A DNA stretch of 64,000 nt from Eleusine coracana subsp. coracana (lineage: Eukaryota; Streptophyta; Magnoliopsida; Poales; Poaceae): positions 45,915,882 through 45,979,881 of the forward strand of contig CM064430.1 of assembly GCA_032690845.1 (NCBI GenBank). Direction: 5' to 3'. The translations under genes and the position numbers were made by a program. The notes beneath the pieces were generated by a model. It was not told where the DNA came from and ran no database searches. It worked only from the letters and a program-made list of their open reading frames with translations. Below, one piece after another: positions 55,565 to 64,000 of this stretch; the first letter of the stretch is position 1; every line of letters begins with the position of its first letter.

Positions 55565-56269
55565 TCTTGGACCTTCAACGCCGTCTCCTTGAACAGCAGC
55601 AGGTGAACCAGTACAAACTGAGGTTCAGGCATGCCAACAACAAGGTGATCGCAATCAGAGGAGTTGCTCACACAGTGGGCTTCGTGGACCATTGGCGGGC
55701 TATCTTGTTCTGTGACCTCCCCGTCAACGGCAAGGCCATCCCCCCGCTTCGCTACCTCGAGTTACCATCACGAAGAAATCTGCTCCGTCTTGATGCATGT
55801 CTTGCTCGGGACATTATGGTAGTCAAGGATCAGCTCAAATTTGTCGAGCTGAAGTCCCACTGGAAGAAGAGCAACATGTGTAGAGGTCCGTCATATGAAA
55901 GCTTGGATGTCTACCACATGGAGTAGAGCAACCGATTATTTCACCGGTTCTTAGTGCGAGGAACACGTAGTGGATACGAAAAATATGAATCTCAAGGATG
56001 ATCCGTACCTCCTATTCTAGTCTAAAGTACTAAATGATGAAGACATGATCTTGCCTCCGTTCAAGAGGATCAATGTATGGCAACCGACCTTCGGGTTGCA
56101 AGACGACAATGACATTCTTTGCTTCATGACCAAGGTCAACCATCAAGATGAAAATGGGTGGATAGTTGCCGTCGACATGAACTCTAAAATCATTGAATGG
56201 AGTTGTGCCGTTTACTGCAACAAGAAACGTATTCATCCCCTTCATTTACATGCACAACAGAATATCTAG
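55565..56269 (+). pseudogene. DUF1618-family gene fragment (C-terminal half)
   Basis: GFVDHWRAILFCDLPVNG, PPLRYLELP, DIMVVKDQLKFVELKSH and then, after a stop at 55924 and frame changes, DNDILCFMTKVNHQDENGWI and VDMNSKIIEWSCAVYCNKKR fit the DUF1618 pattern. This is a large grass-specific family of unknown function. The N-terminal half and start codon are absent. The first part is in frame with the Copia remnant, making a chimeric open frame at 55423-55926. I infer that a retrotransposon fragment replaced the 5' half of the gene. Confidence 0.75.
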
Positions 56270-56417
56270 ATATATGTCATAGACTGCTCGAGGCAATGGT
56301 CTTAGTTCTTACAAGACCAAATTCTGTTTATAAGGTCTTAAATCCTGACTAAGTTGTGCATGTTCACTGGGTCTCTTTTCTGAATATATAAGTTGTTATG
56401 TTCTGTTTAGAGCATAA

Positions 56418-56775
56418 GAGCATGACTAATAATTTAGCCAGCAGCCGGTAGAAGTTCCATGTAATATTGAGCTAACAATTTAGCTCACTTGTATAGTGAG
56501 CTGGTTACAACGCTGGCTAAAAGGATGGTCTCCAAGCAATGAGCATTTAAAATTACATATGGAAGAGCACGGATTGGACAAAATCACCCTAGAGGCAGCT
56601 GCTACGCTTGCTTCTGACCGCAAACTGACTTTATTTTCTCCTATCTGCTATTTGAAGCGGGCGACTTACCAAACGCTGGTTCTACTCTCTCTCTTCACTT
56701 CTCTCTCATCCAACTAGGATTTGTATAACATGGACAATTATTTAGCCTGCTGACTGAACCTTATTATACTTGCTC
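56418..56775. mobile_element. MITE with TAA target duplication, PIF/Harbinger-like, 358 bp
   Basis: The left end GAGCATGACTAATAATTTAG and right end, GAGCAAGTATAATAAGG on the opposite strand, are imperfect inverted repeats. TAA flanks both sides (56415-56417 and 56776-56778). Internal TTAGCCAGC / TTAGCTCAC motifs recur. The family is common in grasses. Non-coding. Confidence 0.78.
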
Positions 56776-56778
56776 TAA

Positions 56779-58141
56779 TGGCATGTGGATAGACTGAATG
56801 CTGGTGGAAGTATTTCCTTTTAATAGTTATAAATTGCAAATAGACCTGAATATTGACTTGTTAGCTATCAACGCAACTTGTACTAGCTTGAGTGATTCTT
56901 TAACAAAAAAAGTGACAATAGTTGACTCATGACCGATGCACTGCAGTAGTTGTGGAAAGAAGGATCTAGGATCAACATCATTGTCTTAACAAAAGAGAAC
57001 AGATACTAACAGATGCTAATAGGTACGAAAGCTATTATAACAAATCACACTTATTAGGTAAAAAAAAATGTATGTCTAACATTTGGTAAAGCATAAACTA
57101 AGGCTATTGTGAAGTATCATTAATCGTTACCAGTTACCATGGTTCCTCACTTCCATAGTTATTGTTGGACAACAATAATCCTTACTCGCTCCATTATATA
57201 GAGTATCATTGAAACATTTTAACAACGAGCTCCTATTCAAAACAGCTAATTAGGAAAACGATTACCCCTATATATAAATTTGTTGGACAACAATAATCCT
57301 TACTCGCTCCATTATTAGCATATATACAACCGTAAACACATTTCCTGGACTGCGTGAACAGTGCCTCTGCTTTCCGATTGCCGGGCGTGGGGAGGCACGC
57401 TGCGTGCCACGACCGAGGAGGCGGGGCCCGAGCCGGCGATGCTGCCCAACCTCGCGGGGCAGAAAGGGAACAAACCCAACCCAAGTGCGCACCACCTTTC
57501 TGCTCGATCGCATCGTCGCGTGCTAATAAGCCTACTGTTCTTTTTCTTGTGTGGCACCAGCCGGCAGCATTTCATATCTCGCATCGGAACGATGGCTACG
57601 TTGCAACCACATGCGTTTTGCTCATCTCCCCAGTAGCCAGCAACTAACCTGACTTTCGATTAAAAAAAGTTTGAGGCATCGATTACCTAGTCTTAATTGG
57701 TTGGTGCCTTGGTGGATTTGTTTTTGAATAAAGCTCCAGCGAGGGCCCGAGGCAGAGTACTTTCTCCTTAAGATGCACACACGCAATCTATGCCCTGTTT
57801 GGAGAGATGGAGCTTGTCCGGGAGCTGATGATCTGGGAATCTAGCACTCTTGCAAGCTAATTATTCAGAGAACTTTGTAAAAGTGACTAAGTGAGCCCTA
57901 CCGTCATTTTCAATTAGAATTTCGTGGAATTTAGTCATTAGTGTGTCCGTTTTTGTTTGGCATATAATTAATATCGAATCAAAATTATGCAAGAAACAAA
58001 GATCAAGGAGGCGACTTTGAATCTAGATGAAGCCATCACATTTCACCCTGCACAAAAGCATTTCCCGAATATGAAAAGCTTTCTATTTGAAAGCGGATAC
58101 ACGTATTTCCAAACACGGATGAGAAATTTTTTGTTGATATT
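56779..58141. other. Intergenic region, no supported gene
   Basis: AT-rich except for 57350-57560, which is GC-rich and open in several frames with no recognisable family. It contains the 118-bp direct duplication at 57162-57315. Confidence 0.45.
57162..57315 (+). repeat. 36-bp direct repeat, 118 bp apart
   Basis: TTGTTGGACAACAATAATCC followed by TTACTCGCTCCATTAT occurs at 57162 and, identically, at 57280. The intervening sequence is not duplicated. Confidence 0.9.
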
Positions 58142-61021
58142 TGTGACAGCCCTGTTTTTTTTTTTGAGCAAATTAAAAAAAATCTTACCTTTCCTGTTCG
58201 TGTGGGACCCGCTTGTCAATCTCTCTCTCCCTCTCAGTGTTGCCAGCACAAAGGCCAGCGCCGCCCGCGCGCTGTGCGCTCCACGTGACGCGTAACCAGG
58301 CAGCTTGCCTGCTTCACCACTTGCCGCTCAAGCCGGGAGTAAAATCCCAGTTTCTTTTCTCTGCTCTCTCTCAGTTATCTCTCACGCTCGGCTCTCTCTT
58401 TTTCCTCTGTTCTTTTTCGCCACCACCGAAGCAAGCTCAAAGCTCGAGGTCCCGCCATCGCCGTCGCCTTCCCGACCAGGTCAGCGCCTCAAACCGTCAC
58501 CCAGACCCCCTCCCAGCCCTTCTCCATGGCCGCCCAGCACCGCCTCCCACCGTAGCTCGCAAATCGAAACGTTTTCCTCTCGGTGAGCACCGGCAACTCT
58601 CTCTGTTCTCGCTCAAAATTCTTTTGCTTCATCAAGTTTTAGCCAAATCCCTTGTAACGCAAGCTTGCCCCCTTGATCACGTACTCTCTAAACTTGTTTT
58701 GACTAAAGTTTTTCCTCCCATCGTCATGAAACTAAAGGAGCCACCGCCGCCGGCATCGTGCTCTGTTTTCCGCCACCGCTGCCGCCTTATTCCGGTGAGC
58801 CACCCACTGTCGCCGACCCCTCTGCTTTCTCCTCTCCAGCGCCGCCCCCACCGGTGCCCTTGGCTGGCCGAGCCATGCCCTGGGAGCACGCCTGGCCGCC
58901 GCGGCCGCGCGGCCATATCACCGTGTGCGTGCACGCGAGCAAGCAGAGAGGCTCCCTGGAGCTGGGCCGTGCCCCGCCGGTTGGGCCACTGAGAGGCTGG
59001 GCCAGGTCCAGCCGTAGCTGGGCCGTTGAGTTGGCCCATCTAGTTCTCCAGAATTTTCTTCTTAAAAATAATTTCAGGGCCTTGGAAAAATTATAACTAG
59101 AGTTATAGACCTTCTAAACTCATGGGACTAATTTTGTTGAGTTCCATATGTTAATCTCTACCACTTTGTGAAATAAAATTTAATATTTGTTTTATATGTT
59201 TTTTAGGCATTTAAGTAAATATTAGAAATACCCTTTTTAGTTGTTAATTAATTTAGTACTTCCTGAATTAGTATCTTATCCTAATAGGTTAATATTAAAT
59301 AATAATGGGGTAATTAAGGGTAATTAACTATTGTTGAGCATGCCACTCCCTTGTCATTAGTAGACGTAATCACGTTTAATTTGAAGGAAATACTTCAGAC
59401 AAGAGTAACTAGGTTCTTGTTTACTTTTTATTCGTGCTGCTATTTCAAGCATCGCATTTTGCATTCATGCATCGCTAGCACTAACTTGCGACGTATCAAC
59501 GAATCGCATAGGACCGGAGATCGTCGAGCAGTCCGTCAAGAGTGGACCCGAGGTGGTGATCGTCGAGCCTGACTCCGCGCCTGCACCGCTGTACTCGGAC
59601 GAACCACAAGGCAAGCCCCGGTGCATCCCACCTATGTTTTTAAATTCTTTCTTTTATCACAGTCAGTCGAGTCATGATTGTGCACTAGGTTCTAGCAATT
59701 GATTGACACCCACCTGCATCACTACCATATCCTATGATGTTTTTATACTATACAGGTACCGGTGGCACGATAGGCGCTATGCTTATGTCATAGGAATATC
59801 GGTAGCACTGTATAGGATGATCTTAAAGCATGGTGGCTTTAAGTTGAGTGAGATCTTTGAGAATTCAAATGAAAGATGATGATGATGATGAGACTGGACG
59901 GGCCCCATGGAGGAAAGGGCAAAGACTGGGTCTTGCAAGGTGGTAGTCCCGTCCATGTCAGATTTAGGACCAAGCCGTTGGCGGCTCCGTAAATAAGTAT
60001 TAAACAGTACCAATCTACATGTTGGTATATGGGACCCAGTAAGCTGATGTACCCTAACTTCCTCAGTGGTAGGACGTAGCCAACTTTCTTTTGCCGGCTG
60101 ATAGTGAGATTGAAGTCTCACGGGAGGAAAATGGTGGTCACTCATGGATAACGTCTGGGACAGGTATCACGTGGGGTCTCCATATTTCCGGGGAAGTTGG
60201 AAACGGATCGACCTCTGGTTGGGGTTAGAGGGAAAGGTTGTCATATATGACCAATGTGGTGCGTATGTGTCGTGTAGTCGGGTTTTACCCAATTGGTTGA
60301 AATTGATTCGAGTCGTTGTATCTCGCAGCAATGAGTATTGCTTGTTCACTTGGCGCGAGTGTAGATAATTGAGGAGTAATGAGAGAAGGAGAGTTGTTTC
60401 AATTAATTAATTTCTTTGCTTGCAAGAACTTGATTGCAATAGTACAGGATGCAAACCTTATTGCTAATGAACTTAATCTTGAGCTAAAAGATAAAAGTAG
60501 ATGTTCACTATAAGTGCTATTTTTTGCAAGTCTGAGTCAATCCACCAGCCAAAGGCCTATACATTCTAGGTGTCGGCCTTAGCGAGCCTTGTTGACGGGT
60601 CAGTCTTGCGGAGTATATTAGATACTCAGGACTTTGTCCATGTTGGTTTTAGGTGGTGAGCCACCTCCCTATGGCTGGTCCGAGAATATGCCAGGGGAGG
60701 GGCAACTTCCGGAAGGAGGATCCATCCAGTGAGAACGCATCCCGTCTCCTGAAGAGTAGAAGATGATCATGTTTCGAGAGCATAGTTTAGATTATAAAAT
60801 AAAGCTCCTTGTTGCTAAATAGTTCGTGTTTAGATTTTCAAACACTTTGTTGTAATAAATGTTTTTCTGCTGCAAAACTCTGGTTTGTTTTCCGAAAACC
60901 TGACTGTATTATACCATGATGTAATATATTCTGGGCTTGTAAGAATGTATGTGCTGTTGTAACTCGCTTCGTCGAGTGTTCTCCTGTACATGATCCTGGT
61001 TATCCCAGAGGGGATGTCACA
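58142..61021 (+). repeat. 5' LTR of the Del/Tekay-like element, 2.88 kb
   Basis: The inverted ends are TGTGACA and TGTCACA. A GC-rich block (58250-59050) with CTCTCTC-rich leader-like sequence resembles a gene promoter and 5' exon. 60120-60370 is homologous to the solo LTR at 54000-54260. No protein is supported. Confidence 0.82.
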
Positions 61022-61022
61022 G

Positions 61023-61034
61023 TTGGTATCAGAG
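61023..61034 (+). other. Primer binding site (initiator tRNA-Met)
   Basis: TTGGTATCAGAG lies one base after the LTR end. Confidence 0.88.
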
Positions 61035-61361
61035 TAATACAGGAGCAATGACATATCATTCTCAAGTCGGTTTTCAAAAACTTTGTTTGCAAAATTTCTA
61101 TAGGACCCGACGAGTGAGAACGACAGGTTAGTAAGACACTAGTAGTCACGAGTACATGTTGCTATTCGATTTAGAATATGTAACTAACTACTAACTTGTT
61201 AATTTTTTGTTGCATACTATTTGCATCATATCATCTCATATAATTGGAAATATTGCGGTATTAATGGTTAAGTCTCTAGACTTAGTTTTGTTTTGTTACT
61301 GTTGTTGCTTTGTTTTCACTGTGGGAAGAAGTGTTTAACTTGTTAAACCTTTTTCCTGCAG

Positions 61362-61967
61362 ATGCCACAGAGTCGCAGACGTGTGCACGAGTTTGACGTG
61401 CAGGAGGCACGTAACACGGACTTAGAGTGTCAGCTCCACGACACAGAGATGCGACTAGTAGAGGCTACCTAGCAGGCGAATAGCCAGCGTGTTATTTACC
61501 GACGACAGTTTCAGGCAGATAGTCAGCGGATTGCTGCACTCGAGGGACAGATTGTGGAGCTTACTGGAGACCGTGATGGTTTCCACCAGAGGGCGATAGA
61601 CCTTGAGGGCCAGATGACAGGACTTACCGGTGAGCGTGACACGGCTCGCCAAAGGGTTACACTGGTAGAGGGTGAGCTAGTAGGTGTCACTCAGCAGCGT
61701 GACCAGGTTGTGGAGGTGTTACTTGACGTTGCAGCCCAGAGGGACCACCTCCAGCTACAGGTTCAGCACCTTATACAGGAGCAGCAGATGTTTGACGAGC
61801 ACCACCTAGACCTTCACCACCAGCTTGAGGAGTTGTAGCAGCAACAGCAGCAGGGACAGGCAGGGGGTGACGAGGCTCCTGTGTCGGGCCTTGACTTTGA
61901 GGGACCCCCTGTTGCGCTAAACGACGACGTTGTGTCAGACGGGGACAGTCACGCACCACCACAGTAG
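61362..61967 (+). pseudogene. Coiled-coil ORF 1 in the Gypsy leader, two internal stops
   Basis: ATG 61362 follows TTTTTCCTGCAG, a good splice-acceptor sequence. The protein of about 200 codons is a continuous heptad-type coiled coil: IAALEGQIVELTGDRDG, LEGQMTGLTGERDTARQ and VTLVEGELVGVTQQRDQ form related repeats. A Gln-rich, then acidic tail follows. TAG codons at 61470 and 61836 interrupt an otherwise open frame. I do not recognise a named family. It could be an oligomerising accessory protein of the element. Confidence 0.55.
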
Positions 61968-62326
61968 ATTGTGCGGGGATTAGGCTAGCAGTAGGAGAGT
62001 AGCAGCAGTGGACTAGGAGTAGTAGATTAGCCACATTTTTGCTGACAGGATGTCAGATTGTATAGCCACCGGGTAGTATGCTGGAGATAGGGTTGTTTAG
62101 TTAGATGGCGATAGTCGCCGCATTTTGCTAACGTAGGTCAGATTGTATAGTAGGTCGACGGTAGACCTCCCCGCTATAGCAGTTTGTACTAGTAGTAGTA
62201 GAAAACTCATGTATTAGGTTGCTAATAAATAAAAGTGGATGTTTTAGTAGTTTCTTTCAAATGAATGTGTTGTATCGCCAGAGGCCTTTTGATGTTAATA
62301 CCTGTTAATCTTGTTGCTCCGCAGAG

Positions 62327-62749
62327 ATGGCCAGTGGTGGTAATGGCATCAGTGATGCGGAAGGGCAGCAGTGTCACTTATGCCAAGAGAAAGACATTCG
62401 CATAGCAGAATTGGAAAATCAACTATGGGTTAGAGAGGAATGGCTGGTCATCCAAGATAGTCAGTTAAATGACAAGGATGAACAACTTGCAAGTAGGGAT
62501 CAACAGCTTGCAATAGCTAATCTTACGATCCAACAACTAGAGGAGGATCTGATTCAAATGCATAATAATATGTTGAATCAAGGATTTGAGCAACAACGAC
62601 TAGAGGAAGAGGAAGATGAACCAGAGGAGATTATGGATGCAGAGTCGGTGATAGACATGACCGAGCTTCCATCACTGCAGGATGGGGGTTCAGGAGTAGA
62701 GGACACCGGGAATCAGGAAGTGACCTCCGTGCTTCGTTCGGTTGAATGA
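62327..62749 (+). CDS. Coiled-coil ORF 2 in the Gypsy leader (intact, 140 aa)
   Basis: ATG 62327 directly follows TGTTGCTCCGCAG, another splice-acceptor-like sequence, and the frame is open to 62749. Residues about 18-105 are a charged coiled coil (KDIRIAELENQLWVREEWLV, QLNDKDEQLASRDQQLAIA) with a CHLC pair at its start; the tail is acidic (EEEEDEPEEIMDAE). No domain is recognised. It lies 250 bp before gag on the same strand. Together with ORF 1 it suggests that the leader is spliced and encodes small accessory proteins. It belongs to the retroelement, not the host. Confidence 0.55.
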   Translation: MASGGNGISDAEGQQCHLCQEKDIRIAELENQLWVREEWLVIQDSQLNDKDEQLASRDQQLAIANLTIQQLEEDLIQMHNNMLNQGFEQQRLEEEEDEPEEIMDAESVIDMTELPSLQDGGSGVEDTGNQEVTSVLRSVE

Positions 62750-63000
62750 GCATTAGAGTGTTGTACTGTGTACTTTAGCAAGAAAAGAAGTGGGAGTAAA
62801 TGTGTAGTAGCTATAAGTGGTATGACGAATAAAATTAGTGTGAACTATGGATGTCAACCCATGCTTTGTATTAAATGTTAAGTTGCTATAATAAACAGTT
62901 GTTTTATGCAAAGTTGTGCCATGAAAATGTTATTGTCAATTATTCCTGTTCCACTCGTAAGTCATGAGTTATTAATGAAAAGATTTTTTTCTTGGACAGA

Positions 63001-64000
63001 ATGGCTGAAACAGGAAATGGAAGTGGTGCGAAGAATTCGCAAAATGGGGGAACGGAAGTACCACCACCTCCACCCACGTTGGCACAAGCTATTGCAACTA
63101 TACTAAACTCTGGAGCAGCACAGGAGGACTTACTCCGTCAATTAGTTCGGAATACCACTCCACAAGAGAATCGTCAGAGTCATCATGCTCCAGATAATCA
63201 AGCAACTTATTCGGACTTTCTAGCTACCCGTCCGCCTATTTTTTCGGATGCTGGAGAACCTCTGGAAGCGGACCATTGGTTACACACTATTGAATCTAAA
63301 CTGGAGTTAATACCTTGCACGGATACCCAGAAGACCTTGTTTGCCGCCCAACAATTGCAAGGGATTGCAGGAGCCTGGTGGGCAAATTACAGGGCAATGC
63401 GTCCACCTAACCACCAGTATACCTAGACAGAGTTTACTAAGGCTTTTCGCGAGTATCATATTCTAGAAGGTCTTGTGGACCAGAAGCAAAATGAATTTCT
63501 GGCATTAAAGCAAGGAGATATGACCGTGCATGCTTACTCAAAGGTATTCAACCATCTTGCCCAATACGCCCCAGAATACGTGGATACAGATGACAAGAAG
63601 AAAGTTCGCTTCAAAGGAGGGCTAACTACACTGCTGCAGTCTCGCATTGTTCTGAACAGGACTGCTAGCTTCAATGAATTCGTCAATGATGCTATTATCT
63701 TAGAAGATTCTCTTCGCATCCACAAAGCTGCAAAGGAGAAAGAGAAGAGGTCCATGGGCCAGGGAAGTGGAAGACCATCCAAATACAGGTTGGTGTACAC
63801 ATCGCCAACAGGTCAGCGCTATCTTGCTATACCTTCCCACCCAACTAATTACCAGGCACCTCAGCAGTCATCCCAGCGCTATCAATCCCGCCCACCACAA
63901 CAGCAGCAGAATGTGCAGCAACCTCGACAAACTTATTCAGTACCACCACCAAATACTCTACCATGTTACAATTGTGGTCGTCTTGGACACTTTGCTCGAA
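63001..64000 (+). pseudogene. Gypsy (Del/Tekay-like) gag, one stop, truncated by the window edge
   Basis: ATG 63001 follows TCTTGGACAGA, splice-acceptor-like. The gag core has FLATRPPIFSDAGEPLEADHW, IESKLELIPC, QLQGIAGAWWANYRAM, then, after a TAG at 63424, EFTKAFREYHI, LALKQGDMTVHAYSKVFNHL and a CCHC knuckle CYNCGRLGHFAR at the right edge. The TAG sits where this family has Trp (xWxEF), consistent with a single G-to-A change in CTGG. The rest of the frame is open, so the copy was recently active or is maintained by read-through. It forms the virus-like particle shell of the retroelement. Confidence 0.9.

Larger units (their letters stand above)
46802..55565 (+). mobile_element. Second Copia element, 5' LTR to protease, broken by three insertions
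   Basis: A short 5' LTR (46802-47022 plus 49644-49695, with TATAAAAGCAAGGC at about 46912) is followed by a PBS-like TTTGGCATCAAGATC (49696), gag (from ATG 49729), CCHC knuckle (about 50494-50540), protease (about 50880) and GAG-pre-integrase (to 55565). Removing insertions 47023-49638, 50991-54890 and 55008-55378, each with one copy of its 5-bp duplication, restores continuous Copia sequence at each junction. Integrase, RT, RNase H and the 3' LTR are missing. The remnant ends against DUF1618 sequence. Confidence 0.8.
49729..55565 (+). pseudogene. Copia gag-protease-GAG-pre-integrase, degenerate
   Basis: ATG 49729 begins MAGDNKTINKDAKG. The gag motif LTKTNYFNW(E)LLMKVKLKA has a TGA at 49867 in place of the conserved Trp, and TAGs at 49798 and 49909 also sit at Trp positions. 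DTWDAVTAMRIRDDRVKKST follows. A frameshift near 50215 precedes a CCHC knuckle (CRRCGKLGHWAQEC, about 50495-50540), then a five-unit 11-residue repeat, protease TWVLHTGATNHMSGS (about 50880), and, after the solo LTR, IKGRGTIIFKCKNG, GVYFIPRLTTNIISIG and QLDEDGYRTKIEDGVMRV. The normal protease DTG reads HTG, so the catalytic Asp is lost. Not functional. Confidence 0.85.
58142..64000 (+). mobile_element. Del/Tekay-like Gypsy retrotransposon, 5' part (runs off the window)
   Basis: 5' LTR 58142-61021 (TGTGACAGCCCTG...GGGGATGTCACA), primer binding site TTGGTATCAGAG at 61023-61034, leader, two coiled-coil ORFs (61362-61967 and 62327-62749), then gag from 63001 to the window end. A long LTR, initiator-Met primer binding site and a CCHC gag fit the chromovirus Del/Tekay group. 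It is relatively young-looking: gag has only one stop in 333 codons. Protease, RT and integrase lie outside the window. Confidence 0.85.

Noticed and set aside
57350..57647. GC-rich open frames on both strands
   Set aside because: Overlapping frames with no domain, adjacent to a simple direct repeat; no support for a gene.

Overview
The window is nuclear DNA of a flowering plant, almost certainly a grass (Poaceae). The evidence is spliced genes with GT-AG introns, GC-rich first exons, a Stowaway-type MITE with the CTCCCTCCGTCC terminus, Helitron ends, and nested Copia and Gypsy LTR retrotransposons of the kind that fill grass intergenic DNA. I cannot name the species. There is no bacterial, organellar or viral gene cluster.

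Three host genes look intact, all on the + strand. They are a single-exon P/U-type cyclin (5122-5943) with a decayed partial copy just upstream (about 4365-4640), a six-exon trichome-birefringence-like (TBL) wall-polysaccharide acetyltransferase gene (14408-18344), and a three-exon class III peroxidase of the peroxidase-7-like type (19321-20573). A fourth host-derived piece, the C-terminal half of a DUF1618-family gene (about 55565-56269), is broken and joined to a Copia remnant.

Layout: 1-1358 is the end of a Gypsy LTR with its primer binding site. 1356-4198 is a minus-strand Copia remnant with a 930-bp CACTA element inside its gag. 4365-6300 holds the cyclin locus. 7086-8224 holds two nested Helitrons. 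9972-10675 is a PIF/Harbinger-like element. 14408-20573 holds the TBL and peroxidase genes. Downstream of the peroxidase a segment of about 1.1 kb is tandemly repeated (20620-22280, resuming at 45729-46790). This array is split by about 23.4 kb of nested retrotransposons: a + strand SIRE/Maximus-like Copia (22281-about 45690), whose post-pol ORF is interrupted by a non-autonomous Athila/Tat-like Gypsy (31846-41646, itself holding a solo LTR at 37367-38460) and by a composite LTR (41985-44757).

46802-55565 is a second Copia remnant. It was broken by three separate insertions (47023-49638 with an hAT-like element inside, 50991-54890, and 55008-55378). Two have exact 5-bp target-site duplications and one has a one-mismatch duplication. 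58142-64000 is the 5' part of a Del/Tekay-like Gypsy element with a 2.9-kb LTR, two coiled-coil ORFs ahead of gag, and gag itself running off the window.

The most unusual pattern is that four unrelated LTR-retrotransposon groups each carry their own short palindromic 'word' (13-17 bp), repeated many times and mostly in closely spaced pairs. The words are ACGGAACTTCCGT, ATCGGCAGTGCCGGT, TGCGCCGATCGGCGCA and GACCGGACCATCCGGTC. The sequence differs between groups but the architecture is the same, which suggests convergence on one function. A second theme is that many premature stops in the elements are TAG at former CTGG or CAG sites, the pattern expected from deamination of methylated CHG cytosines.
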